The notes: a model not told the origin generated them from the letters alone. Numbered from the stretch's first letter, positions 28,916 through 37,304 are shown. The stretch is 64,000 bases of DNA from Actinocorallia sp039871655 (GCF_039871655.1 NZ_JBDPLZ010000006.1:368707-432706); one strand, 5' to 3'. Made by a program: numbers and translations.

Positions 28916-29500
28916 GGACCCGCCTCCTGATCGTCGAGGGTTTCAGGGCTTTCTCAGGGCTGTGGGCGGAGCTCCATGGAGCGCGGATCCGCGGGACCCT
29001 GATTGGTACTGATCTTCTTTTCTTTGCTGGATAACTTGTGCAGTCATAGTCATAGGGGCTGTGGAAACCGTGGATAACCCATCCCGCCCCAGCTCAGGAG
29101 CCGAGTTTTGTCCACCGCTCCTGTGGGTAGACCTCTGTGGACAACCGGGCGCCCTGTGGACTGCGGAAACCTGTCCACACGACATCCCCAGTTTGATCTC
29201 CTGTTGCCCACAGGTTGTCCACAGGTTATCCACACCACCCATATTTCGCGGGGATGAATCGGGCGAAACCAGAGGGAATTGGGTTGTGGGCAACTCCTGC
29301 CCCCGACCAAGCTTTCCCCAGGTAATTCACAGGTTCTCCACAGGTTATCCACGAGTTCATCCACAGGGGCCGAGAAACTGCTCAGAAGGCGTCCACAGCG
29401 CGTCCACAGGTTTTCCCCATACTGTCCACAGGTTATCCCCAGCTTTATGCACAGTCCGTGTACGGAACGATCTTCGGATGGAGGTCGGCGACCCGGTGGT
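28916..29500. other. Chromosomal replication origin oriC
   Basis: 585 bases between dnaA and dnaN. I count about 19 DnaA-box-like 9-mers from 29060 to 29453 in both orientations. Three are perfect: TTGTCCACA at 29136-29144 (minus strand) and 29215-29223, and TTATCCACA at 29226-29234. Close variants occur at 29069, 29108, 29155, 29171, 29204, 29285, 29334, 29345, 29357, 29389, 29400, 29422, 29433 and 29445. A relatively AT-rich stretch at 29011-29055 on the dnaN side is the best candidate for the unwinding element. Adjacent tandem pairs at 29215/29226 and 29334/29345 are spaced 11 bases, one helical turn. Confidence 0.93.
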
Positions 29501-31228
29501 TCAGCGGCTGCCGCGGGTCTGCTGCTTGATCCGCGAGGTGAGCTCGGTGACCTGGTTGTAGATCGAGCGGCGCTCGGCCATCAGTGAGCGGATCTTGCGG
29601 TCGGCGTGCATGACCGTGGTGTGGTCGCGGCCGCCGAACTGCAAGCCGATCTTGGGCAGGGACATGTCGGTGAGCTCGCGGCACAGGTACATGGCGATCT
29701 GGCGGGCGGTCACCAGGACCCGGGATCGGGAGGACCCGCACAGGTCGTCGATCTCGATGCCGAAGTAGGTGGCGGTCTGCGCCATGATCATGCCTGCGGT
29801 GATCTCGGGGCCGCCGGTGTCGGGGATCAGGTCCTTGAGGACGATCTCGGCCAGCCGCAGGTCGACCGACTGGCGGTTGAGGCTGGCGAACGCGGTGACC
29901 CGGATCAGCGCGCCCTCCAGCTCGCGGATGTTGGTGGAGATCTTCGTGGCGATGAACTCCAGCACGTCCGGCGGGGCCGCCAGGCCCTCCTGCACCGCCT
30001 TCTTGCGCAGGATCGCGATGCGCGTCTCCAGCTCGGGCGGCTGGACGTCGGTGATCAGGCCCCACTCGAAGCGGTTGCGGAGCCTGTCCTCCAGCGTGAC
30101 GAGCTGCTTGGGCGCCCGGTCGGAGGAGATGACGATCTGCTTGTTGGCGTTGTGGAGGGTGTTGAAGGTGTGGAAGAACTCCTCCTGCGTCTGCTCCTTG
30201 CCCTCCAGGAACTGGATGTCGTCCACGAGGAGGATGTCGACCTCGCGGAAGCGCCGCCGGAAGCTCTCCGCCTTGCCGTCGCGGATGGCGTTGATGAAGT
30301 CGTTGGTGAACTCTTCGGAGCTGACGTACCGCACGCGGGCGCCGTCGAAGAGGCTCCGGGCGTAGTGGCCGATGGCGTGGAGGAGATGCGTCTTGCCCAG
30401 GCCGGACTCCCCGTAGATGAACAGGGGGTTGTAGGCCTTGGCCGGCGACTCCGCCACCGCGACCGCCGCGGCCTGGGCGAACCGGTTGCTCGCGCCGGTG
30501 ACGAAGGTCTCGAAGGTGTACTTGGGGTTCAGCCGCGCGGCCTCGATCGTCCCCGTCCCCTTGGCCTGGCCTCCGCTGTTGCCGCCGCCCTGCCAGGGGG
30601 CGGGAGAGGAGGCGGCCTCCGGCCGCTCCGGTTCGGCGGGCTGAGGCGACGGGGCGTGGCCGGAAGGGGTGAACGGCTCGGGCTCGGGTCCGCCGAAGGT
30701 GTGCCCGACGATGTGGGAAGGACGCACAGGTTGTGGAGGCAGTTGTCCACCGGCCTGTGGATAACTTGCGGAAGCCGAGGTGGGAGGGGTCTCAGCCTGT
30801 GGAAGATCTTGTGGACGAACATCCGGCGGGCGGTTGCCGTACCCGCCCTGCGGCCGGTTCTCGTGCCGCTCGAATCCCTGCTGCGGCTCCGGGCGCGGCT
30901 CGTACGACGGCTGCTGCGGCACGGAGGGGGCGGAGTAGGTCTGCGGCTGGACGGGCGGGGGCGGCGGCTGCCGGGAGATCTCCGGCTGGACGGTCAGCAC
31001 CACCCGGATCGGCTGGCCCAGCTCCTGGGAGAGCGTGGTCTCTATGAGAGAGGTCACCCGCTGTTCGAGGGTCTTCTTGGCGAAGTCGTTGGGGACGGCC
31101 AGCAGGGCCATGCCGTCGAAGATCCCGATGGGGCGGGTGACGCCGAGCCAGGCGCGCTGGTGGGCGGGGACCTCGGGCAGGGCGTCCACCGAACGGTTCC
31201 AGAGGGACTCGAGGTCCTGTCCGTCCAC
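29501..31228 (-). CDS. dnaA: Chromosomal replication initiator protein DnaA
   Basis: 575 residues from a GTG start (MDGQDLESLWNRSVDAL), chosen because GGGGGAGG lies 7 bases upstream and it fits the family N-terminus. Domain I covers about 1-85. Domain II is a long Pro/Gln/Gly-rich linker of about 150 residues. The AAA+ domain has Walker A GESGLGKTH and Walker B ILLVDDIQFLE. The DNA-binding domain IV carries GGRDHTTVMHADRKI. It binds the boxes in oriC to open DNA. The linker-coding DNA itself contains DnaA boxes. Confidence 0.98.
   Translation of the reverse strand: MDGQDLESLWNRSVDALPEVPAHQRAWLGVTRPIGIFDGMALLAVPNDFAKKTLEQRVTSLIETTLSQELGQPIRVVLTVQPEISRQPPPPPVQPQTYSAPSVPQQPSYEPRPEPQQGFERHENRPQGGYGNRPPDVRPQDLPQAETPPTSASASYPQAGGQLPPQPVRPSHIVGHTFGGPEPEPFTPSGHAPSPQPAEPERPEAASSPAPWQGGGNSGGQAKGTGTIEAARLNPKYTFETFVTGASNRFAQAAAVAVAESPAKAYNPLFIYGESGLGKTHLLHAIGHYARSLFDGARVRYVSSEEFTNDFINAIRDGKAESFRRRFREVDILLVDDIQFLEGKEQTQEEFFHTFNTLHNANKQIVISSDRAPKQLVTLEDRLRNRFEWGLITDVQPPELETRIAILRKKAVQEGLAAPPDVLEFIATKISTNIRELEGALIRVTAFASLNRQSVDLRLAEIVLKDLIPDTGGPEITAGMIMAQTATYFGIEIDDLCGSSRSRVLVTARQIAMYLCRELTDMSLPKIGLQFGGRDHTTVMHADRKIRSLMAERRSIYNQVTELTSRIKQQTRGSR
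30743..30818. other. DnaA-box cluster inside the dnaA linker coding region
   Basis: Four box-like 9-mers lie in 76 bases: TTGTCCACC (30743-30751), TGTGGATAA (30756-30764, a perfect box on the minus strand), TGTGGAAGA (30798-30806) and TGTGGACGA (30810-30818). They fall in the part coding for the disordered linker, where codon choice is least constrained. Confidence 0.55.
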
Positions 31229-31591
31229 TGTGAAGCCTCCCCCATGCGTATCCTCTACCTCCCGCCCTCCGTCCGCGCGGGGGCTCAAGCCAGAGCTCAG
31301 GGGGACCTTTCAGAGCGGGAGTCCCTACTCTCTCACGATCCATCCACAGGTTTGTCCACAAGCTGTGTATAACTCTTCCCATGCAGGTGGGACGGGGGCA
31401 CCGGTCTCGTCAAGGTGATCGGACACCCGTTCCGTTTGACCCGGTGGGCGGGGAGAACGTAACGTTCTACGGTCGAGTCGCATCGATGGTGGTGACGCGT
31501 GCCCGTCAGGCTTCCAAGTGGACGGGCCCCCGCTGCGAGGGACCAAACGTGCCCGCGATGCGATCCTTACGTCAGAGCAGCAGGAGTCAGC
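31229..31591. promoter_or_regulatory. dnaA-rpmH divergent promoter region
   Basis: 363 bases. On the dnaA side a perfect DnaA box TTGTCCACA (31352-31360) is flanked by CATCCACAG (31341-31349) and TGTGTATAA (31364-31372), as expected for DnaA autoregulation. On the rpmH side TTGACC (31436-31441) and TAACGT (31460-31465) make a plausible promoter with an 18-base spacer. The inverted repeat AGAACGT-A-ACGTTCT (31454-31468) covers its -10. The remainder is the rpmH leader. Confidence 0.65.
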
Positions 31592-31729
31592 ATGAGCAAG
31601 CGTACGTTCCAGCCGAACAACCGTCGTCGTCACAAGAAGCACGGCTTCCGGCTGCGCATGCGCACCCGTGCCGGCCAGGCGATCCTCGCCGCGCGCCGTC
31701 GTAAGGGCCGCGCGCGCGTCGCGGTCTGA
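31592..31729 (+). CDS. rpmH: 50S ribosomal protein L34
   Basis: 45 residues, MSKRTFQPNNRRRHKKHGFR..., highly basic and matching L34 along its whole length. It is a structural protein of the large ribosomal subunit. It is the first gene of the rpmH-rnpA-yidD-yidC-khpB transcription unit running away from oriC. A GGAG ribosome site lies a few bases before the ATG. Confidence 0.99.
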   Translation: MSKRTFQPNNRRRHKKHGFRLRMRTRAGQAILAARRRKGRARVAV

Positions 31730-31739
31730 CGATCGACCC

Positions 31740-32096
31740 ATGCTGCCCTCCGGTCACCGGATGCGGCGGCGCCACGAGTTCACGCTGGCCGTCCGGCGCG
31801 GTGACCGCGCCGGACGGCCGTATCTCGTTGCGCACCTCCTACCCGGCGGCAACGACGGCGGGAACTCACTGGCGGGCTTCATCGTCTCCAAGGCGGTGGG
31901 CAACTCCGTCGTGCGCGGCAGGGTGCAGCGCCGGCTGAGGCATCTCGTCCGGGACAGGCTGCCCCTTCTGCCTCCGGGTAGCCTGCTTGTGGTGCGTGCC
32001 AACCCCAAGGCGGCGTCCGCATCGTCCGAGGAACTGGCCCGGGATCTCGACTCCGCGCTCGGCCGGTTGCTGAAGCAGTCGGGCAAGGGGCAGTGA
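31740..32096 (+). CDS. rnpA: Ribonuclease P protein component
   Basis: 118 residues. RnpA binds the RNase P RNA and helps remove 5' leaders of tRNA precursors. The family motif is seen as SKAVGNSVVRGRVQRRLRHLVR (about residues 55-76), the RNR-like basic helix. The ATG at 31740 directly follows the L34 stop by 10 bases. The C-terminus is Ser/Lys-rich. It overlaps the start of yidD. Confidence 0.97.
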   Translation: MLPSGHRMRRRHEFTLAVRRGDRAGRPYLVAHLLPGGNDGGNSLAGFIVSKAVGNSVVRGRVQRRLRHLVRDRLPLLPPGSLLVVRANPKAASASSEELARDLDSALGRLLKQSGKGQ

Positions 32097-32416
32097 TGAG
32101 TCGCAGACCGGGGCCGATCGCGTGGGTGCTGATCGGCTTCGTGCGTTTCTACCGCAAGGTCATCAGCCCGCTGCTGCCGCCGACCTGCCGCTTCGAACCG
32201 AGCTGCAGCACCTACGGGCTCAAGGCCCTGCAGACGCACGGCGCCCTCCACGGCTTCTGGCTGACCGTCGCCAGGGTCGCCCGGTGCCATCCCTTTCATC
32301 CCGGCGGGTACGATCCGGTGCCTGCACCGCGTACTCGTACCGGCCGTGAGGCGTCCGGCGCCGACCACACGACCCTCGAGCCCTCAGACCCAGACTCGCT
32401 AGGAGCAGACCGGTGA
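32096..32416 (+). CDS. yidD: Membrane protein insertion efficiency factor YidD
   Basis: 106 residues (ATG at 32096; a GTG at 32093 is an alternative). The conserved YidD core is clear: YRKVISPLLPPTCRFEPSC, followed by STYGLKALQTHG and RVARCHPFHPGGYDPVP, with its three cysteines. It assists insertion of membrane proteins by YidC. The Asp/Glu-rich last 25 residues are a non-conserved tail. It overlaps both neighbours by a few bases. Confidence 0.96.
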   Translation: MSRRPGPIAWVLIGFVRFYRKVISPLLPPTCRFEPSCSTYGLKALQTHGALHGFWLTVARVARCHPFHPGGYDPVPAPRTRTGREASGADHTTLEPSDPDSLGADR

Positions 32417-33387
32417 CGCTTGATCCGCTGTACCGGGCCGTGGCATGGATCCTCGTCCAGATCCACAGCGGCCTGACCTTCCTCGGCATCGACCCCGACA
32501 GCGGGTGGGCCTGGGGTGGCTCGATCGTACTGCTCACCGTGCTGATGCGGATCCTGATCTTCCCGCTCTTCGTGAAGCAGATCCAGTCGTCCCGCAAGAT
32601 GCAGGCGCTCAACCCGCAGATCCAGGCGCTGCGCAAGAAGTACAAGAACGACAAGCAGCGGCTCAACCAGGAGATGATGAAGCTCTACCAGGAGAACGGG
32701 GCCAACCCGATCTCCGGGTGCCTCCCGCTGCTGGTGCAGTTCCCGATCTTCATCTCGCTGTTCCAGGTCCTCAACAAGATGGCCCACGCCAAGCCTGGCA
32801 ACGGGAGCCACGGCATCACGCCCGACCTGGTCGAGAGCGCCAACAACGCCAGCATCTTCGGCGCGAGCATCTCCGACAGCTTCCTCAACGCGTGGGGGGA
32901 GTCGATCAGCGGTGTGATCGTCTGCGCGATCGCGGTGATCATCTCCTCGACCACCACCTTCCTCACCATGCGGGCGAGCATGTCCCGCCAGCCGGCCATG
33001 GACCCCGACAACCCCATGGCCACCGCGCAGAAGATGATGGTCTGGATGGCGCCGGTCTTCGGTCTGTTCGGCCTGGGCTTCCCCCTCGGCGTGCTGCTGT
33101 ACTGGGTCACCTCCAACAGCTGGACGCTGGCGCAGTCGCACTACATCTACAAGCGCTACCCGATGCCGACGGCGGAGAACGGCAAGGGCGGCGACGTCAA
33201 GAGCACCGCGAAGACCGGCGCCAAGGGCGACGACAAGAAGGCCGAGACCTCCGGCGGCCTGCTGAAGAAGCGCCGCGCCGAGGAGGCCGCCACCGCCGCC
33301 GAGATCCGCAAGGAAGGCCCCAAGGCCGTGCGCAAGCAGCCGACGCGGCAGCCCAGGAGCAAGCGAAGCGGCTCCTCCAAGCGTTAG
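32413..33387 (+). CDS. yidC: Membrane protein insertase YidC/Oxa1
   Basis: 324 residues from a GTG start overlapping the yidD stop by 4 bases. It is the short Gram-positive/actinobacterial type without the large periplasmic domain. Hydrophobic helices lie near 33-55, 100-120, 165-190 and 215-240, with the hydrophilic-groove arginine region VLMRILIFPLFVKQI near 43. The C-terminus (about 255-324) is very basic, Lys/Arg-rich, for ribosome or RNA contact. It inserts proteins into the cytoplasmic membrane. Confidence 0.97.
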   Translation: MTLDPLYRAVAWILVQIHSGLTFLGIDPDSGWAWGGSIVLLTVLMRILIFPLFVKQIQSSRKMQALNPQIQALRKKYKNDKQRLNQEMMKLYQENGANPISGCLPLLVQFPIFISLFQVLNKMAHAKPGNGSHGITPDLVESANNASIFGASISDSFLNAWGESISGVIVCAIAVIISSTTTFLTMRASMSRQPAMDPDNPMATAQKMMVWMAPVFGLFGLGFPLGVLLYWVTSNSWTLAQSHYIYKRYPMPTAENGKGGDVKSTAKTGAKGDDKKAETSGGLLKKRRAEEAATAAEIRKEGPKAVRKQPTRQPRSKRSGSSKR

Positions 33388-33421
33388 ATTGACACTTCCC
33401 ACCCAGGAAACGGAGACAGCG

Positions 33422-33901
33422 GTGGCTGAAACCGCAGCAGCCGAGATCGAGGCGCTGGAGCAAGAAGGCGACATCGCCGCCGACTACATCGAGGGCCTGC
33501 TCGACATCGCCGACTACGACGGCGACATCGACCTGGACGTCGAGGGCGAGCGCGCGATGGTGTCGGTCGTGGGCAGCGACCTGGACGAGCTGGTCGGCAG
33601 GCGGGGTGAGGTCCTGGAGGCCCTGCAGGAGCTGACCAGGCTCGCGGTGCACCGGCAGACCGGCAACCGGACCAGGCTGATGCTGGACGTCGGAGGATAC
33701 CGGGAGCGCCGGCGCGAGGAACTGAGCAAGCTGGGCCGCGACGTGTGCGAGGAGGTCAAGCGCGGCGGCAAGGCCAAGCCGCTGGCGCCGATGACCCCCT
33801 TCGAGCGCAAGATCGTCCATGACGCGATCGCCGCGGCGGGCCTGCGCAGCGAGTCCGAGGGCGAAGAGCCAGAGCGTTATGTGGTCGTCTACCCGAGCTG
33901 A
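33422..33901 (+). CDS. khpB: KH-R3H RNA-binding protein (KhpB/Jag)
   Basis: 159 residues from GTG at 33422, with GGAGA upstream; an alternative TTG start lies 33 bases earlier. The N-terminus is acidic. A KH-like domain follows at about 30-95 (VGSDLDELVGRRGEVLEALQELTR), then an R3H domain (LAPMTPFERKIVHDAI and the RxxxH-type end ERYVVVYPS). Family members bind RNA with KhpA and affect cell shape and division. It is the last gene before a strong terminator. Confidence 0.93.
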   Translation: MAETAAAEIEALEQEGDIAADYIEGLLDIADYDGDIDLDVEGERAMVSVVGSDLDELVGRRGEVLEALQELTRLAVHRQTGNRTRLMLDVGGYRERRREELSKLGRDVCEEVKRGGKAKPLAPMTPFERKIVHDAIAAAGLRSESEGEEPERYVVVYPS

Positions 33902-33947
33902 CGGGAGAACCCGGTTCGCCGGGATCATTCCGGGAGATCGTGGTGAA

Positions 33948-33979
33948 AGCCCCCGCCGTGCGCGGGGGCTTTTGTTTTG
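33948..33979 (+). terminator. Strong terminator of the rpmH-khpB operon
   Basis: A nine-pair stem, AGCCCCCGC (33948-33956) with its complement at 33962-33970, has a five-base loop followed by TTTTGTTTT. This is the clearest intrinsic terminator in the window. Confidence 0.92.
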
Positions 33980-34090
33980 CCGGGATCCCCTCGGAAGAGA
34001 GCCGCCGCCGGAAAGATGGCGGCGGAGGCCCTGCGGGTTTCGCGGGCACGCGAGGCATGTGGAACCATCGTTGACTGTGGGGAAGAACCG

Positions 34091-34786
34091 ATGACTGATC
34101 AGCCGGAAGCAGTACCGCCGCAGGCGCAGGAGGTCTTCGGCGCGGCCTTGCCCGTGGCTGAACGGTATGTGCGCCTGCTGGCGACCGCCGGAGTGGAGCG
34201 CGGGCTTATCGGCCCCCGCGAGGTGGGCCGGCTCTGGGAACGGCACGTGATCAACTGCGCGGTGCTGAGCGAGGCGGTGCCCGAGGGCGCCTCCGTGATC
34301 GACATCGGCTCCGGCGCGGGCCTGCCCGGGCTGGTCCTGGCGATCGTCCGCCCCGACCTGGACATCACCCTGCTGGAACCGCTGCTCCGGCGCACCACCT
34401 TCCTGGGCGAGGCGGTCGAGGAGCTCGGCCTGGAGAACGTCACCGTCCGGCGGGGACGCGCCGAGGAGGTCGTCAAGGAGTTCTCGGTGGACGTCGTGAC
34501 GGCCCGGGCGGTCGCCCCGCTCGACCGTCTGGCCAGATGGGGGCTGCCCCTGCTGCGGGCCGGCGGCGAGCTGCTGGCGCTGAAAGGAGAGCGCGCGGCC
34601 CAGGAATTGGCCGAGGCCGAGCCGGTTCTGCGCAAGCTGGGAGTGCGTAGGGCTGAACTCCTCCTGGTAGGGCAGGGTAAGGTCGATCCGCCGACGACGC
34701 TCGTTCGGCTTGTCGCCGAGCGCGCCCCCGAGCGCGGAGGCAGAAAGAACAAGCGGAAGGGTGACAGGTCGCCGACACGCGGCTGA
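34091..34786 (+). CDS. rsmG: 16S rRNA (guanine(527)-N7)-methyltransferase
   Basis: 231 residues from MTDQPEAVPPQAQEVFG, with GGGGAAG before the ATG. The SAM-binding motif is VIDIGSGAGLPGLVLA near residue 73, with the RsmG-specific LWERHVINC just before it and VVTARAVAPLDRLARWGLPL near 137. It methylates G527 (E. coli numbering) of 16S rRNA; loss gives low-level streptomycin resistance in several bacteria. The C-terminus is Lys/Arg-rich. It sits between the khpB terminator and parA, as usual. Confidence 0.97.
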   Translation: MTDQPEAVPPQAQEVFGAALPVAERYVRLLATAGVERGLIGPREVGRLWERHVINCAVLSEAVPEGASVIDIGSGAGLPGLVLAIVRPDLDITLLEPLLRRTTFLGEAVEELGLENVTVRRGRAEEVVKEFSVDVVTARAVAPLDRLARWGLPLLRAGGELLALKGERAAQELAEAEPVLRKLGVRRAELLLVGQGKVDPPTTLVRLVAERAPERGGRKNKRKGDRSPTRG

Positions 34787-34815
34787 GTACCCCTCTTCGA
34801 CTGAAGGAGTCCGCG

Positions 34816-35808
34816 GTGGAGCCGTCATCAGGCCACGCGTTCAGCATGCAAGGGACAGCCGAGACGGCGTCTGTCGCGCCGCGCATGGAGACGGAGCAAG
34901 CCGTGGATTCACGTGAAACCACCGTGCCGCCTCCCGGCCCCGCCAAAGACACGCCGATCACCCGGGCCGCCGCCGCGCGACAGGTGATGGCCCAGCGGGG
35001 TGACAAGGAGTGGCCCCGGCCCGCGAAGACCCGGGTGATCACGGTCGCCAACCAGAAGGGCGGGGTGGGCAAGACGACCACCTCGGTCAACCTGGCCGCG
35101 GCGCTGGCGATGCACGGGGCCCAGGTCCTCGTCGTCGACCTCGACCCGCAGGGCAACGCCTCCACCGCGCTCGGCATCGACCACCACGCGGACGTTCCGT
35201 CCATGTACCACGTGCTGATCGAGGACCGGCCGCTGGCCGAGATCGTCCTGCCCTCTCCGGAACTGCCCAACCTCTTCTGCGCCCCGGCCACCCTGCACCT
35301 GGCGGGCGCGGAGATCGAACTGGTCTCCAAGGTCGCCCGCGAGTCCCGGCTGCGCCGCGCTCTGGACGACTACGACAAGAGCCGCTTCGACTACGTGCTG
35401 ATCGACTGCCCGCCGTCGCTGGGGCTGCTCACCCTGAACGCGCTCGTCGGCGGGGACGAGCTGCTGATCCCGATCCAGTGCGAGTACTACGCGCTGGAGG
35501 GGCTCAGCCAGCTGCTCGGCACCGTCGAGCTGGTGACCTCGCACCTCAACCCGACGCTGAACGTCTCGACCATCCTGCTGACGATGTACGACGCCAGGAC
35601 CAGGCTCGCCTCGCAGGTGGCCGAGGAGGTGCGGTCGCACTTCGGGGACACGGCGTTGAAGACGGTCATCCCCCGCAGCGTCCGGGTGTCGGAGGCACCC
35701 AGCTACGGGCAGTCCGTCATGACCTACGACCCCGGTTCCACCGGAGCGCTCGCCTACAGCGAGGCGGCCTCGGAGATCGCCCATCGCTGGGCAGAGGTGG
35801 CTTCGTGA
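34816..35808 (+). CDS. parA: Chromosome partitioning ATPase ParA
   Basis: 330 residues from GTG with AAGGAG upstream. A non-conserved ~68-residue N-terminus precedes the deviant Walker A ANQKGGVGKTTTSVNLA, with switch motifs DLDPQGNAS and IDCPPSLGLLTLNAL. It forms ATP-dependent dimers on DNA and moves ParB-parS complexes. A parS site lies within its own coding sequence (34905-34920). parB follows after 37 bases in the same transcription unit. Confidence 0.97.
   Translation: MEPSSGHAFSMQGTAETASVAPRMETEQAVDSRETTVPPPGPAKDTPITRAAAARQVMAQRGDKEWPRPAKTRVITVANQKGGVGKTTTSVNLAAALAMHGAQVLVVDLDPQGNASTALGIDHHADVPSMYHVLIEDRPLAEIVLPSPELPNLFCAPATLHLAGAEIELVSKVARESRLRRALDDYDKSRFDYVLIDCPPSLGLLTLNALVGGDELLIPIQCEYYALEGLSQLLGTVELVTSHLNPTLNVSTILLTMYDARTRLASQVAEEVRSHFGDTALKTVIPRSVRVSEAPSYGQSVMTYDPGSTGALAYSEAASEIAHRWAEVAS
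34905..34920. other. parS site within parA
   Basis: GGATTCACGTGAAACC within the 5' coding part of parA, identical to the copy at 15500. It fits the parS consensus core TTCACGTGAAAC. Confidence 0.85.
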
Positions 35809-35845
35809 GCTTCACTGAGTACGTGCACGTCTACGGGGGTCGAGA

Positions 35846-36799
35846 ATGAGCGCTTCACGTCAGCCGAGGGGCCTGGGCAGGGGCCTTGGCGCGCTGATCC
35901 CGACGGCACCCGTCGCCGCGGCCGCGGGTCCCGACCGCGCGGTCGGCGCGGGCGCCGATCTCGAACTGGTGGACGGTGCCCGGTTCGCCGAGCTTCCGGT
36001 GAAGTCGATCTCCCCGAACCCGCGTCAGCCCCGCACCCACTTCGACGAGGAGGCGCTGGAGGAGTTGGCCTCCTCCATCTCGATCGTCGGGCTGCTCCAG
36101 CCGGTCGTGGTGCGGGAGCTCGGCCCGGAGACTCCCCTGGAATCCGCCCGCTACGAGCTGATCATGGGGGAGCGGCGCTGGCGGGCCTCGCAGCGGGCCG
36201 GCCTCGACCGGATCCCGGCCATCATCCGGGACACCTCGGACGACGACCTGCTCCGTGACGCCCTCATGGAGAACCTCCACCGCCAGCAGCTGAACCCCTT
36301 GGAGGAGGCGGCCGCCTACCGCCAGCTCCTGGACGACTTCGGCGCCACCCACGAGCAGCTGGCCGCCCGCGTCGGCCGCTCCCGTCCGCACATCAGCAAC
36401 ACCCTGCGTCTGCTCAACCTTCCGCCCGCCGTCCAGCGCAGGGTCGCCGCCAACGTCCTCAGCGCCGGCCACGCCCGCGCGCTCCTGGGCCTGGACTCCC
36501 CCGAGGCGATGGAGGCCCTCGCCACCCGCATCGTCGCCGAGGGTCTCTCCGTCCGCGCGGTGGAGGAGATCATCGCCCTGCGCGAGGCGGACGATCCGGT
36601 GAAGCCCGTCCGCCGCCCCGTCCGCAAGCCCACGGCCCCCGGCCTGGAGGCTCTCGCCGAACGCCTCAGCGAGCGCTACGAGACCAAGGTCCGCGTCGAC
36701 CTGGGCGCGCGCAAGGGCAAGATCGTCGTGGAGTTCGCCACCCTCGAGGACCTGGAGCGCATCATCTCCACCATGGCCCCCGACGACGATTCCACCTGA
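35846..36799 (+). CDS. parB: Chromosome partitioning protein ParB
   Basis: 317 residues starting MSASRQPRGLGRGLGALIP, the conserved ParA-contact N-terminus. The CTPase/clamp domain is at about 48-150, with NPRQPRTHF, the GERRWRA motif and ENLHRQQLNPLEEA. The helix-turn-helix for parS follows (TQEQLA-like THEQLAARVGRSRPHISNTLRLLNLP). A C-terminal dimer domain ends the protein. It binds the parS sites listed here and loads SMC. GGGGG lies 6 bases before the ATG. A UUCG-loop terminator follows. Confidence 0.98.
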   Translation: MSASRQPRGLGRGLGALIPTAPVAAAAGPDRAVGAGADLELVDGARFAELPVKSISPNPRQPRTHFDEEALEELASSISIVGLLQPVVVRELGPETPLESARYELIMGERRWRASQRAGLDRIPAIIRDTSDDDLLRDALMENLHRQQLNPLEEAAAYRQLLDDFGATHEQLAARVGRSRPHISNTLRLLNLPPAVQRRVAANVLSAGHARALLGLDSPEAMEALATRIVAEGLSVRAVEEIIALREADDPVKPVRRPVRKPTAPGLEALAERLSERYETKVRVDLGARKGKIVVEFATLEDLERIISTMAPDDDST

Positions 36800-36813
36800 T
36801 CCCTCCTCCACCC

Positions 36814-36845
36814 AAGGCCCTCTTCGGAGGGCCTTTCTTTTTGTG
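36814..36845 (+). terminator. parAB terminator
   Basis: AAGGCCCTC (36814-36822) pairs with 36827-36835 across a TTCG loop and is followed by TCTTTTTT-like bases. It lies 15 bases after the parB stop. Confidence 0.92.
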
Positions 36846-36852
36846 CCCTCCA

Positions 36853-36868
36853 TGTTTCACGTGGAACG
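36853..36868. other. parS site
   Basis: TGTTTCACGTGGAACG: consensus left arm, with one change (G for A) in the right arm. Confidence 0.85.
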
Positions 36869-37095
36869 GAGGATTGCCTGAGGGAGAGGAGTCCACCGAG
36901 GGTGTCGCGGAGAGGGCGGCGGGCAGCGAGTCGTCTGCGGAATCGAAGTCGTGAGGCCGGTCCCCGCGCTTCCTTGCGGGAGGCTCTGCCGGTCCTGCCT
37001 CCGTCCCGTGCGGAGGCTCGGAGGGTCGGTGCCGGAGCTGGACGGACGACGGAGGCAGGGGTGGACGTCCGACGGGCCGGGGATCTCTTGCCGGT

Positions 37096-37111
37096 GGTTT
37101 CACGTGGAACC
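37096..37111. other. parS site
   Basis: GGTTTCACGTGGAACC, the same sequence as the copy at 37233. Confidence 0.88.
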
Positions 37112-37232
37112 AGGAAGTCCGGAGCGGACATTCGCCATCACTCCGGCCATCCCCTACCCGGGGGATCTCATGCGGAGCGGGGAGCCTTGAGTGGACACTC
37201 GCCGGTGCTCCCCGGCGGCCGGCCTTGCCGAA

Positions 37233-37248
37233 GGTTTCACGTGGAACC
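37233..37248. other. parS site
   Basis: GGTTTCACGTGGAACC, a second identical copy 137 bases from the one at 37096. Confidence 0.88.
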
Positions 37249-37266
37249 ACAGGCCCGGCCGGACTC

Positions 37267-37298
37267 CCCGGCTCTGTTTCACATGAAACAGAGCCGGG
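37267..37298. other. parS-like site within a 15-base-arm inverted repeat
   Basis: TGTTTCACATGAAACA (37275-37290) has perfect consensus arms but CACATG in the centre instead of CACGTG. The repeat extends to 15-base perfect arms, 37267-37281 with 37284-37298. It lies 7 bases after the ddl stop and so may also be the ddl transcript end, though no T-tract follows. Confidence 0.7.
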
Positions 37299-37304
37299 AG
37301 GAGC

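Larger units (their letters stand above)
36800..37304. other. parB-ddl intergenic region, a parS array
   Basis: 505 bases with no convincing gene. It begins with the parB terminator and then carries four parS sites in about 440 bases (36853, 37096, 37233, 37275). Short open frames here are Arg/Gly-rich and lack ribosome sites. The region is the densest ParB-binding site in the window. Confidence 0.8.
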
